A stretch of DNA of 64,000 bases from Duganella qianjiadongensis. Its GTDB lineage: Bacteria > Pseudomonadota > Gammaproteobacteria > Burkholderiales > Burkholderiaceae_D. The stretch lies in NCBI RefSeq assembly GCF_009857915.1, contig NZ_WWCM01000014.1, positions 55,921-119,920 on the forward strand. Reading direction: 5' to 3'. The position numbers were made by a program, and so were the translations under genes. Shown here one piece after another: positions 54,201 through 62,461 of this stretch (its first letter is position 1; every line of letters starts with the position of its first letter). The notes beneath the pieces are model-generated. The model saw nothing but the letters and a program-made list of their open reading frames with translations, was not told the DNA's origin and did no database searches.

Positions 54201-55526
54201 ATGTCCAGTTACGCTTCCACTGCCGCCACGCTTGCGGCAGACCAGCCAGCCGAGCGCCGTAGCTCGCGCTTTTCCACGGTGATCCGTGTGACCAGCGGGA
54301 ACTTCATCGAAATGTATGATTTCTTCCTGTTCGGTTTCTACGCCACCTATATCGCCAAAGCTTTCTTCCCCGCCAGCAGCGAATACGCGGCGCTAATGAT
54401 GACGTTCGCCACCTTCGGCGCGGGTTTCTTCATGCGTCCGCTCGGCGCCATCATTCTGGGCAGCTATATCGACCGTATCGGCCGACGCAAAGGGCTGGTG
54501 CTGACGCTGGGCATCATGGCCTCGGGCACGGCCATGATCGCCTTTATCCCCGGCTATGCCAGCATCGGCCTGTGGGCGCCGTTCCTCGTGCTGATCGGCC
54601 GGCTGCTGCAGGGCTTCTCGGCCGGCGTGGAACTGGGCGGCGTTTCCGTCTATCTGTCGGAAATGGCCACACCCGGCAACAAGGGCTACTATGTGAGCTG
54701 GCAGTCGGCCAGCCAACAGGTGGCCATCATCTTCTCGGCGGCGCTCGGCTACTTCCTCAACGAGACCCTGAGCAAAGCCTTCATTGCCGACTGGGGCTGG
54801 CGCATTCCGTTCTTTATCGGCTGCTCCATCATTCCCGTAGTGTTCTACATCCGCCGCTCGCTGCAGGAAACCGAAGCCTATCTGGCGCAGAAAAGCCATC
54901 CGACCTTCGGCCAGATGATGAAGACCATCAGCCGCAACTGGCCTCTGGTGGTGGCCGGCACTATGCTGATCGTGCTGACCACGGTGGCGTTCTACCTGAT
55001 CACGGTGTACACCCCGACCTTCGGCAAAAGCATCCTCAAGCTGAGCACCGAGGAAAGCCTGCTGGTGACGCTGTGCGTGGGCCTGTCCAATTTCATCTGG
55101 CTGCCGGTGATGGGCGCGCTGTCCGACCGGATAGGCCGCTGGCCCATCATGGCATTGTTCTCCGGCCTGACGGTGCTGACGGCCTATCCCGCTCTGTCGT
55201 GGCTGATCGCTAATCCCAGCTTCGGCCACATGGTGATGGTGGAACTGTGGCTGTCCTTCCTGTATGGCAGCTACAACGGCGCCACCATCGTGGCTCTGAC
55301 GGAAATCATTCCGGCCAAGGTGCGCACTACCGGCTTCTCGCTAGCCTACAGTCTGGCCACGGCACTGTTTGGCGGCATGACCCCGCTGCTGTCTACCTGG
55401 CTGATCGAAAGCACCGGCGATAAGGCCGCACCCGGCTACTGGATGGCACTGGCCGGCGCTATCAGCCTGAGCGCTACCTGGCTGGTATACCGCGGCGTTG
55501 TACGCGAACGCCCGCTGGCGGAATAG
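54201..55526 (+). CDS. MFS tricarboxylate (citrate/tricarballylate/aconitate)-proton symporter
   Basis: This 441-residue protein with 12 membrane helices has the sugar/metabolite-symporter signature NFIEMYDFFLFGFYATYI and the loop 2-3 motif DRIGRRKGL. FSAGVELGGVSVYLSEMA and a second DRIGRWP are also present. These features are shared with CitA/CitH and TcuC carriers. It is the third gene of the LysR-controlled operon (42 bp after the ModA-like gene). Confidence 0.88.
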   Translation: MSSYASTAATLAADQPAERRSSRFSTVIRVTSGNFIEMYDFFLFGFYATYIAKAFFPASSEYAALMMTFATFGAGFFMRPLGAIILGSYIDRIGRRKGLVLTLGIMASGTAMIAFIPGYASIGLWAPFLVLIGRLLQGFSAGVELGGVSVYLSEMATPGNKGYYVSWQSASQQVAIIFSAALGYFLNETLSKAFIADWGWRIPFFIGCSIIPVVFYIRRSLQETEAYLAQKSHPTFGQMMKTISRNWPLVVAGTMLIVLTTVAFYLITVYTPTFGKSILKLSTEESLLVTLCVGLSNFIWLPVMGALSDRIGRWPIMALFSGLTVLTAYPALSWLIANPSFGHMVMVELWLSFLYGSYNGATIVALTEIIPAKVRTTGFSLAYSLATALFGGMTPLLSTWLIESTGDKAAPGYWMALAGAISLSATWLVYRGVVRERPLAE

Positions 55527-55535
55527 GCCAGCACT

Positions 55536-55572
55536 GCGGGGCTGCCCATCTGATCCCAGCAGGTAGCCCCGC
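55536..55572 (+). terminator. Hairpin after the MFS gene
   Basis: An 8-bp perfect GC stem (GCGGGGCT/AGCCCCGC) with a 21-base loop lies 9 bp after the stop codon. It lacks a T-run, so function as a terminator is uncertain. Confidence 0.35.
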
Positions 55573-55659
55573 CTTGCGGAAAACCACCCGCATTTACTTC
55601 TTGTCAATTAACAGTCGTCATACTTACAATGTGCTTTTTTAATAACATTGAAAGATCAT

Positions 55660-57288
55660 ATGGCGCGCAATCACTGGGTGGGACTGATGCTGACAGCCTT
55701 AGTGCTCGGCGGATGCGGTGGCGGATCCGGTTCTTCCACCGCAACAGCACCCGCGCCAGTACCTGAACCACCGCCACCTGCTCCCGCTAGCCTGAAAGTC
55801 GCCTCGGGCGCCATCTCGCGCGTAGTGGCGCAAAATACCAGTGTACGCATCGAGGTCGTGGCGCAAGCGGCCAATTTCACTCCCAGCGGCACGCTATACG
55901 CCAGCGCCAGCGACGGCGACGGTCTGATGCGGGCAGCGGTGGCCGTGAGCAGCGACAGCAAGGGCAATTACACCTTCGCGCTCGATACGCAAGCGACCAA
56001 GGAAAGCGGCCACTACACCGGCAAGCTGACCATCAAACTGTGCAGCGACGAGGCCTGCAACACGGCGCAAGCCGTACCGTCGATCAGCGTCCCCTACGAC
56101 ATCACCGTGCACAGCGCCAACAGCGCATGGCCCGGCGACCAGCTCACGGCGCTAACGCCATGGACAGGCGTGCCGGACTGGGCCACCTTCCAGGGCAATA
56201 ACGCGCATACCGGCTATGTGCCGGTCGAAATCCGGCCGGATCAGATGCAGCTGCGCTGGAAGCGCGGCCCCGTCAATAGCAGCAGCAGCGGCTACAATGC
56301 CAGCATCTCTCCGCTGGTGGCTGCCAGCGGCCGCTTTTTTGCCGGCAGTGATAAAAAGCTCACGGCCTATCAGGAAAGCGACGGCAAGGTACTGTGGTCC
56401 TATGACACCGCGGGCCTGAGCAACCCCGGCGTCAACCCGCCAGCCGTCGATAACGGCGTGGTGTATTTTGCTGCCGGCCAGCAGAACACCACCTACATGA
56501 TCGCGCTCGACGCCACCGATGGCAGCGCGCGCATGAAGTCCGCCATGAGCTCGCAGTGGGAACACTACCTGTCGCCCATTGTGCAGGACGGCGCCATCTA
56601 CACCAACGCAGGCAGCTATGGCGGCATGTATGCCTTTGCCGCTACTGGCGACCGGCTGTTCTTCCAGGGCCTGCCGCAGACTTCGATGTGGTCGCCTGCA
56701 TCCGATGGCCGCAGCATCTTTGCCTACACGGGCGATGCGCTGACCATCTTGCAGCCTAAAACCGGCACGGTACTGTCTACTATCCGCGACAGCAACTTCT
56801 CCAACTACGTGTATCAGGTGGGCGGTGCGGCAGTGGTGGGCGCCAACGGCGGCGTGTATGCAGCAGCCTATGCCAACGGCTATCTGAATGACGGCGGCAT
56901 CGGCAACCAGCTGGTGCGCTTCGATACGGCCAAAGGCTTCCTCGACTGGCGCGTGCCCGGCGTGTACCGCGTCACGCCGGCCTATGCCGACGGTGTGCTG
57001 TATGCACCGAACTTCAACCCCTACCGTCTGGAGGCGCGCGCGGAAACCGATGGCAAGCTGCTGTGGTCGTGGGTGCCGCCGCAGGGCAGTGAAATCAGCT
57101 TCCACGCTTCGCCGGTGGTGACCAAGAACCTGCTGTTCATCAGCACCAACGTCAACACCTACGCGCTGGACCTGAAAACCCGTAAAGTGGTGTGGAGCTA
57201 TCCGGCGCCCGGCTATCTGGCCATCAGCGCCAGCGGTCTGCTGTACATCCAGAGCCCGGATGCACTAGTGACCGTCAACCTCAAATAG
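55660..57288 (+). CDS. PQQ-like beta-propeller lipoprotein
   Basis: The 542-residue protein has a lipobox LVLGGC (Cys 19), a Pro/Thr/Ala linker and an Ig-like domain (about 45-155). A propeller of WD/PQQ-type blades follows (LTAYQESDGKVLWSYDTAG, LVRFDTAKGFLDW, YALDLKTRKVVWSYPAPG). ATG 55660 was chosen over an in-frame TTG 12 bp upstream. Such proteins act in outer-membrane assembly (BamB-like) or as surface-exposed binding proteins. No PQQ dehydrogenase residues are evident. Function is unassigned. Confidence 0.82.
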   Translation: MARNHWVGLMLTALVLGGCGGGSGSSTATAPAPVPEPPPPAPASLKVASGAISRVVAQNTSVRIEVVAQAANFTPSGTLYASASDGDGLMRAAVAVSSDSKGNYTFALDTQATKESGHYTGKLTIKLCSDEACNTAQAVPSISVPYDITVHSANSAWPGDQLTALTPWTGVPDWATFQGNNAHTGYVPVEIRPDQMQLRWKRGPVNSSSSGYNASISPLVAASGRFFAGSDKKLTAYQESDGKVLWSYDTAGLSNPGVNPPAVDNGVVYFAAGQQNTTYMIALDATDGSARMKSAMSSQWEHYLSPIVQDGAIYTNAGSYGGMYAFAATGDRLFFQGLPQTSMWSPASDGRSIFAYTGDALTILQPKTGTVLSTIRDSNFSNYVYQVGGAAVVGANGGVYAAAYANGYLNDGGIGNQLVRFDTAKGFLDWRVPGVYRVTPAYADGVLYAPNFNPYRLEARAETDGKLLWSWVPPQGSEISFHASPVVTKNLLFISTNVNTYALDLKTRKVVWSYPAPGYLAISASGLLYIQSPDALVTVNLK

Positions 57289-57289
57289 C

Positions 57290-57395
57290 ATGGCGCTTGC
57301 GGACAGCGGCAAGGGCCGCGCAGCAGGCATCGATCTGCTGCGTGCGCTCGCCATCGTCCGCGTGATGCTGTATCACCTGAGCACTACTTGCCGGC
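57290..57395 (+). pseudogene. Acyltransferase-3 family N-terminal stub
   Basis: The first 30 or so codons read GIDLLRALAIVRVMLYHLS, the classic first-helix start of acyltransferase-3/OafA membrane proteins. Sequence identity is then lost exactly where the 3' end of the opposite-strand flavohaemoprotein begins. It starts 1 bp after the propeller lipoprotein stop. The rest of the gene has evidently been deleted. Confidence 0.65.
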
Positions 57396-57398
57396 AGT

Positions 57399-58574
57399 TC
57401 AGGCCAGTGCTTCGGCCGGGCCGAAGAACTCGTAACGGGCCTGCGCATCCGGCACGCCCAGTTCGGCCAGTTGTCGCTTGATGGCTTTCATAAATGGCTG
57501 AGGACCGAGGAAGTAGGCATCGACGTCGCGCGTTGCGGGCAGCCACTTGGCCAGTTGCTGGGTATTGAGGTAGCCGGTGGCATGGGCGCTGTCTGCATCG
57601 CCCGTTTCGTAGCAATAGAAGCGCTGCAATTGCGGATGCTGTTCTGCCAGCGCGTCGACCTGTGCGCGGAACGCATGCACACCCGCGTGGCGGGCCGCGT
57701 GGATGAAGTGCACCGGACGCTGGGTACGCAGCGCTGCAGTCAGCATCGGCAGCGTCGGCGTGATGCCCACGCCACCGCTGATCAGCACCAGCGGCTTGTC
57801 GCTCTGCGTCAGCACAAAGTCGCCAGCGGGCGGGAACACGTTCAGGCTAGCGCCCACTTCCAGCTGGTCATGCAGATAGTTCGATACCACGCCACCGGTT
57901 TCGCGCTTGACGCTGATGCGGTAGTTGCTGCCATTGGCTTCGGCCGAGAGCGAATACTGGCGGCGCAGGGGGCTGCCTGCCACCTCCACTTCGATACCGA
58001 TGTACTGGCCCGGCAGATGCGCCACCACCTTGCCGCCATCGACAGGCGCCAGCGTGAAGGAAATGATTTCTTCGCTTTCCACCGCCTTCTGCGCCACTTT
58101 GAAACGGCGCGCGCCACGCCAGCCGCCTTCGGCCGCTGCGTTGTTCTGGTAGATCTGCTCTTCCGCACCGATCAGGATATCGGCCAGCTGGCCATAGGCT
58201 GCGCCCCATGCGGCCAGCACTTCATCCGTTGCCACATCGGCCCCCAGCACTTCGCGGATAGCCTTGAGCAGCGAAGCGCCGACGATGGGGTAGTGCTCGG
58301 GCAGGATCTGCAGCGCCACATGCTTGTTGATGATGGTAGACACCAGCGGGCCCAGCGCTTCCAGCCGGTCGATATTTTTTGCGTACATTAGCACGGCGTT
58401 AGCCAGCGCGCGCTGCTGCTTGCCTTCAATCTGATTGGACTGGTTAAACAATGGCTGCACCTGCGGGTAGTCGCGGAACATGGACAGATAAAAATGCCGC
58501 GTGAGAGTTTCGCCGCCCTGTTCCAGGATCGGTACGGTGGCGCTAATGATGGCTTTGTGTTCTTTGCTCAGCAT
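57399..58574 (-). CDS. hmp: Flavohaemoprotein (nitric oxide dioxygenase)
   Basis: This 391-residue protein has a globin domain (haem-ligand His in INKHVALQI near 85) followed by an FAD domain (RRQYSLS) and an NAD domain (SGGVGITPTLPML). It oxidises NO to nitrate using O2 and NADH in the cytosol. It carries its own promoter with a -10 TATACT at 58611-58616 overlapping an inverted repeat that resembles an NsrR site, consistent with NO-induced expression. Confidence 0.96.
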   Translation of the reverse strand: MLSKEHKAIISATVPILEQGGETLTRHFYLSMFRDYPQVQPLFNQSNQIEGKQQRALANAVLMYAKNIDRLEALGPLVSTIINKHVALQILPEHYPIVGASLLKAIREVLGADVATDEVLAAWGAAYGQLADILIGAEEQIYQNNAAAEGGWRGARRFKVAQKAVESEEIISFTLAPVDGGKVVAHLPGQYIGIEVEVAGSPLRRQYSLSAEANGSNYRISVKRETGGVVSNYLHDQLEVGASLNVFPPAGDFVLTQSDKPLVLISGGVGITPTLPMLTAALRTQRPVHFIHAARHAGVHAFRAQVDALAEQHPQLQRFYCYETGDADSAHATGYLNTQQLAKWLPATRDVDAYFLGPQPFMKAIKRQLAELGVPDAQARYEFFGPAEALA

Positions 58575-58618
58575 AGGAATAACAGACTTTCTGAAGTGAC
58601 GATGTAAACAAGTATATC

Positions 58619-58635
58619 AGATGAATCTTTTATCT
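58619..58635 (-). promoter_or_regulatory. Imperfect palindrome in hmp promoter, candidate NsrR operator
   Basis: AGATGAATCTTTTATCT (17 bp, arms matching at most positions) lies between the -35 region and the -10 of hmp. NsrR half-sites are A/T-rich with ATG..AT, so the match is suggestive only. Confidence 0.4.
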
Positions 58636-58653
58636 GCTGACGCAGCGATCATC

Positions 58654-58675
58654 GCGCTGGCGTGTGCGCCAGCGC
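58654..58675 (-). terminator. Perfect 9-bp hairpin after the deacetylase gene
   Basis: GCGCTGGCG-TGTG-CGCCAGCGC follows the - strand deacetylase stop by 29 bp. No T-run follows. Confidence 0.4.
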
Positions 58676-58703
58676 ATGCGTACCGGCCATTCAGGCTGGC
58701 GCC

Positions 58704-59645
58704 TTAGAGCCCTTGCGCCTTGAGCGCGGCGATTTCGAAGTCGCCATCATCCACCAGCCGCTCCCAGCCCGCGAATTTGCCCACGCCTAGCGAGCGCGCC
58801 ATCGATAGCAGCAGGCTCTGTCCCGCTGCCGGGCGGTCAGGCATCAACTGGTACACCGGATCGGCAAAAGCGGCAGCAGGCGTGGTGATGCTCCAGCCCA
58901 TGCTCTCGAACTGGGCGATGGCATCGTCAAGCCAGAGCGCGTTGATCAGGTTATGGTGCAGCAGGATCACCTGCGCAATATCGCGTCCCTGCAACTGCTG
59001 CGCCAGTGCCCGATAGGCCAGCGCCCGCTGGCGCAAGTGGGCAAGGTAAGCCTGCTTGATGGCGCTGAGGTCCGCATTCGGATCAGCACGCAGCACTTCG
59101 ACCAGTTTTTCGTCGAGACGCCAGTCGCTGGTATCCAGACTCACGTAAGCGTTGCGGTAGCCTTTATCGCGCAGGAAGACGCGCATGCCATCACGCTTTT
59201 CCGGCGTATTGCCTTCGCGTAGATAGGTGTAGCGGAACCACTTCTGGTAGCCGGGCAGCGTGGCGATAATGCGGTCGCAGTCCAGCACTTCCTGCTGATA
59301 CTGCGTCAGCGTCAGCTTGCTGCTGTGCAGATCCGGATGGGTCATGGTGTGGTTGCCCACGGCATGGCCCGCCGCACCCCAGGCCTGCGCCAGCGCATAG
59401 CCCTCGGGCCGGTCGGCGCCATTGCCCGCCGTGACAAACAGGGCTGCCTTGACGTGATGCTTGGCCAGCGCCGCCAGCAGGGCCTCGTTGCGCTGCTGCG
59501 GCGTGAGTAAAGGCGTCTGCTCCAGCCGAGGACCATCATCGAAGGTGAATGCCACCGACTGCGCCTGTGCCGCAGCAGCCAGCGTGAAGCAGGCAGCGGC
59601 AGCCAGTGCCATGCGGGCCAGCGTTTTGTACATGAAAGTATGCAT
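58704..59645 (-). CDS. Secreted polysaccharide deacetylase (CE4 family)
   Basis: The 313-residue protein has a signal peptide ending AAAQAQ, then the NodB-domain motifs VAFTFDDGPR (catalytic and metal Asp) and GNHTMTHPD (two metal His). Later QVILLHHN supplies the active-site His. Start ATG 59645 has AGGA at a suitable distance. It should deacetylate an N-acetylated extracellular or peptidoglycan-type sugar polymer. A strong - strand terminator lies just upstream of its start. Confidence 0.92.
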   Translation of the reverse strand: MHTFMYKTLARMALAAAACFTLAAAAQAQSVAFTFDDGPRLEQTPLLTPQQRNEALLAALAKHHVKAALFVTAGNGADRPEGYALAQAWGAAGHAVGNHTMTHPDLHSSKLTLTQYQQEVLDCDRIIATLPGYQKWFRYTYLREGNTPEKRDGMRVFLRDKGYRNAYVSLDTSDWRLDEKLVEVLRADPNADLSAIKQAYLAHLRQRALAYRALAQQLQGRDIAQVILLHHNLINALWLDDAIAQFESMGWSITTPAAAFADPVYQLMPDRPAAGQSLLLSMARSLGVGKFAGWERLVDDGDFEIAALKAQGL

Positions 59646-59659
59646 CAAAATCCTATGAA

Positions 59660-59698
59660 AATAAAAAAGCCCTGTAGATCAGCGACCTACAGGGCTCT
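59660..59698 (-). terminator. Strong intrinsic terminator upstream of the deacetylase
   Basis: On the - strand a 10-bp stem (AGCCCTGTAG/CTACAGGGCT) with a 9-base loop is followed by TTTTTTATTTT. It ends 15 bp before the deacetylase start, so it either ends a transcript from the right or acts as a 5'-leader attenuator. Confidence 0.8.
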
Positions 59699-60338
59699 TG
59701 CGGAATATCGGAACTGACCGGAATTAGAACGGTTATGAGAATTTTTAAAGCGTAAACAACGAAAAATTCCCGCCGCTGTTGTAAATCCATAGAAGGCATC
59801 AAGGAAAATGTAAATAAGACGTCACTTAAGGGTTCATTGTTTACACTTATGCGATTTACAATGTTCGACAAGTGAGAGAGTAAGGCCGCTTCATAAGCTG
59901 GAGGAAGACTAGAAAGAGCTTACGCTATCCCCCCGTGGCGGTTTGTGCCACAAAGGTAACACCAGCTACAAGTTTTTTGAAGGTGATGCTCAGAGTTTTC
60001 AATTTTTTCAAGTTCATCTCCAGTCCTCCATCCGCAGTAAGATTGACGCGATACTGCATGAGTTGAGTGCTATGCTTGGGGGCTATAAATTGGCCATGAG
60101 CCTACTGCTTGCGACTTCGCGGGAGTGATATGGTGGAACTCCGATACCTGAGGCGCCGTAAGTTCTCTCTGAAGAAGGTAGGTTGTAATAAACGCTACCG
60201 GAGACCGACAATGAAATAATATCGACAAGCAAGGATTCACGCAAGTTTCATGCTTCCGCATAGCTTTCGAAAATTGCATTGTAGACAATCTCCCAACAAG
60301 AACAGAAATCTGCGGTGGCTGCGTCCAAGTAGCAATAA

Positions 60339-60367
60339 TTGCCACGATTGCAATATCGCGGCATAAT
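60339..60367 (+). promoter_or_regulatory. Sigma70-like promoter of the ABC-3C operon
   Basis: TTGCCA (60339-60344) and CATAAT (60362-60367) are separated by 17 bp, each five of six to consensus. The predicted start is about 20 bp ahead of the initiation codon. Confidence 0.7.
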
Positions 60368-60382
60368 TGGGACCTGTAACTT

Positions 60383-60388
60383 GGAGGG
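60383..60388 (+). promoter_or_regulatory. Ribosome-binding site GGAGGG selecting TTG start
   Basis: A strong site 5 nt before TTG 60394, with no ATG alternative nearby. Confidence 0.75.
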
Positions 60389-60393
60389 AAATT

Positions 60394-61395
60394 TTGCGTA
60401 TTAATCACGCCATCCTGATCCGTACTCTTCCCGCAGACCGTCTGGAGGACTTCGTTAACGACTGGCTGGCTCAGCGTTACAAAGATTACCATTCCCACGA
60501 GCTTTGGCGAGGATCCGGTGATATGGGCCGTGATGTTACAGGCTATGTCACGGGCAAGCGTATGGAAGGCCCATGGGACAATTTCCAGTGCAAGCAACTC
60601 AATAGAAGTCTCTCCGAGAAGTCGGCCTTTATCGAACTCGGTAAGATCTTCATGCACTCCGCGGACGGAGCCTATTCTTTACCGCGATCGTACTTCTTCG
60701 TTGCGCCACTTGGCGTTGCTCGGTCCGTGCAGCAGTTCCTCGCCCATCCTGAACGACTCAGGCAGGCCTTCCTTGATAAATGGGATTCAGACATAGCTGA
60801 CAAGCTCGTCGACAAAAAGACTATTCCTCTGAGCCCTAATATTGAAGCAAAGATCAACGCCTTTGATTTCACTAAGATCCATTGGCTGGACTCCACACGA
60901 CTTGCAAATGATGCTGCCTGCAAACCTGTGTTAGTAAAGTGGTTCAATGAAGACCCTGGACCTTCTCCACGAGGCGTGGTACCTGCAGAGATACAAGAGA
61001 ACGAGTCTGCATATATCAGTCAACTTCTCAAGCTATATTCCGAGATAGATTCTGGCATTTACCCGGACGTCGCGGCCGCGTTGGCCAGCGTTGAGTTCGG
61101 TACCCATCTGCGCGACCAACGAACCCGCTTCTTCGACTCGGTAGCGTTCGACCGCTTTTACAGGGACTCAACGCCCACTGAATATTTAAATACGTTTAAG
61201 GACGAAATCTACCATGGTGTAGTCGAAATACATCGCGACAAACATCAGGATGGCCTAACAAAGCTCAGCCAAGTAATGAAACAGGCCGCCGTCATACAAC
61301 CGTCTGGTGTTCTGGGCAAATATGCAGGGCCGCAGGTCAAGCAGGGCACTTGCCACCAATTCGCAAATGAAGGGCGCCTGCCATGGCATCGATAG
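60394..61395 (+). CDS. ABC-3C-type conflict system effector: PD-(D/E)XK-like nuclease fused to ABC-3C C-terminal domain
   Basis: This 333-residue protein starts at TTG, set by the GGAGGG site. The N-terminal part has GSGDMGRDVTGYV followed by WDNFQCKQL, the D...QxK layout of restriction-endonuclease-like nucleases (Asp near 47, QCK near 68). The C-terminus has DEIYHGV and QGTCHQFANEGRL, which I recognise as the C-terminal domain of ABC-three-component systems. In this class an SMC-like ATPase, a middle component and an effector act together, probably against invading DNA. The following two genes supply those parts with 4-13 bp overlaps. Confidence 0.75.
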   Translation: MRINHAILIRTLPADRLEDFVNDWLAQRYKDYHSHELWRGSGDMGRDVTGYVTGKRMEGPWDNFQCKQLNRSLSEKSAFIELGKIFMHSADGAYSLPRSYFFVAPLGVARSVQQFLAHPERLRQAFLDKWDSDIADKLVDKKTIPLSPNIEAKINAFDFTKIHWLDSTRLANDAACKPVLVKWFNEDPGPSPRGVVPAEIQENESAYISQLLKLYSEIDSGIYPDVAAALASVEFGTHLRDQRTRFFDSVAFDRFYRDSTPTEYLNTFKDEIYHGVVEIHRDKHQDGLTKLSQVMKQAAVIQPSGVLGKYAGPQVKQGTCHQFANEGRLPWHR

Positions 61396-61898
61396 AAGAC
61401 AAAGTTTGGAGTGTCCCTCCCTTCAACAGCAAGCTCGAAACCGGCATCCGAGCACTAGTGGTACTAGAGGCGTTTTACCCCCGCCGCTGTGATCTAGCGG
61501 AGATGACATGGTTCGATCATTTGGTTGTTCACACTGGTGATCTCGATGGCCACGACGTACCTGAAAGTCTCCATCCTGACCTTCCTAACCACACCGGAGA
61601 GTTACTCGTTCGTCGGCAGTTGGTAGAGCAAAGCATGCGCATAATGCAACAGATGCACCTCATCGAAGTGTTCGAATGCGAAACAGGAATTGAATTTTGT
61701 GCTGGCGAAGAGGCCCCGAGCTACCTCGGCCTCTTGCAAACACCCTATTCGCTCGCGTTGAAGCAACGTGCCAAATGGATGGCAAATTACTTTATCGATC
61801 AAACGGCGACAGAGATGCGGGTACTAATCGAAAATAGAGTTGGGCGGTGGACTGCCGAGTTCCAGATCACTGAGACACAAATAGGATTATTGAAATGA
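61383..61898 (+). CDS. ABC-3C system middle component
   Basis: This 171-residue helical protein begins PPFNSKLETGIRALVVLEAFYPRRCDL, a start typical of ABC-3C middle components, with a winged-helix-like region thereafter. It overlaps the nuclease gene by 13 bp and the ATPase gene by 4 bp. It probably bridges effector and ATPase. No catalytic motif is visible. Confidence 0.72.
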   Translation: MASIEDKVWSVPPFNSKLETGIRALVVLEAFYPRRCDLAEMTWFDHLVVHTGDLDGHDVPESLHPDLPNHTGELLVRRQLVEQSMRIMQQMHLIEVFECETGIEFCAGEEAPSYLGLLQTPYSLALKQRAKWMANYFIDQTATEMRVLIENRVGRWTAEFQITETQIGLLK

Positions 61899-62461
61899 CC
61901 GGCATCCGACTTCGCCACCTTACCTTTACCGGCCCCAACGTCCAAGCTGCTGAACTCGGATTTGATGACGGGCTCAATATTATTTACGGCGCCTCGAATA
62001 CCGGTAAGTCTTTCACCTCGAAAGCGATTCTCTTCATGCTGGGCGTGTCGAAGAGCTTGCCTAAGACCGAGGAGATTCTTGCATACGATGCAGCTTGGTT
62101 GGGCCTGACTCTGCCCGATGGTCGCGACGTCACGCTTTATCGCGCTACCGACGGTGGCCACTTTAAACTCCATGAAGGTTTGATCAAGAAGGCCGGGATC
62201 GGCGACGGCATCTCGCTAAATCAAAAGCATGACTCCAAACGAACCGACTCCGTCTCACAGATGTTACTCAATGTGATGGGGTTTGCCGGCAAGCAAATCG
62301 TACGCGATGGCAATGGAAACAAAGATAACTTGTCTATATTCCTTTTGTCGCCGTATGCCGTCGTCTCAGAGGAAGATATCATCGCCGAAAAGAGTCCCGT
62401 ATCGTCGCCGACCGCACTCCGGATGCGAGCCACGATGGCAGCAGGTGTCTCATGGTCGTAG
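61895..62461 (+). pseudogene. ABC-3C SMC/Rad50-like ATPase, truncated
   Basis: Only the first about 170 residues look native: IRLRHLTFTGPN, Walker A IIYGASNTGKS (about 28-38) and a Q-loop-like LSPYAVVSEEDII. The coiled coil, signature, Walker B and H-loop are all missing, and the family is normally several hundred residues. At about 62.40 kb the coding match ends where the 3' part of an opposite-strand recombinase begins. The ATPase and hence the system are probably dead. Confidence 0.7.

Larger units (their letters stand above)
59700..60393. other. AT-rich intergenic region with possible gene remnants
   Basis: No convincing intact gene. A + strand frame open from 59913 to 60128 (containing GNTSYKFFEGDAQSFQFFQ) lacks a start codon and may be a fragment. 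A short inverted repeat CATTGT...ACAATG lies near 59833-59861. The composition shifts to AT-rich here, marking the left side of a likely acquired segment. The right end holds the promoter of the next operon. Confidence 0.45.

Noticed and set aside
60070..60657. 195-codon - strand frame overlapping the ABC-3C promoter and nuclease start
   Set aside because: Overlaps a well-supported gene and promoter and has no ribosome site or known motif.
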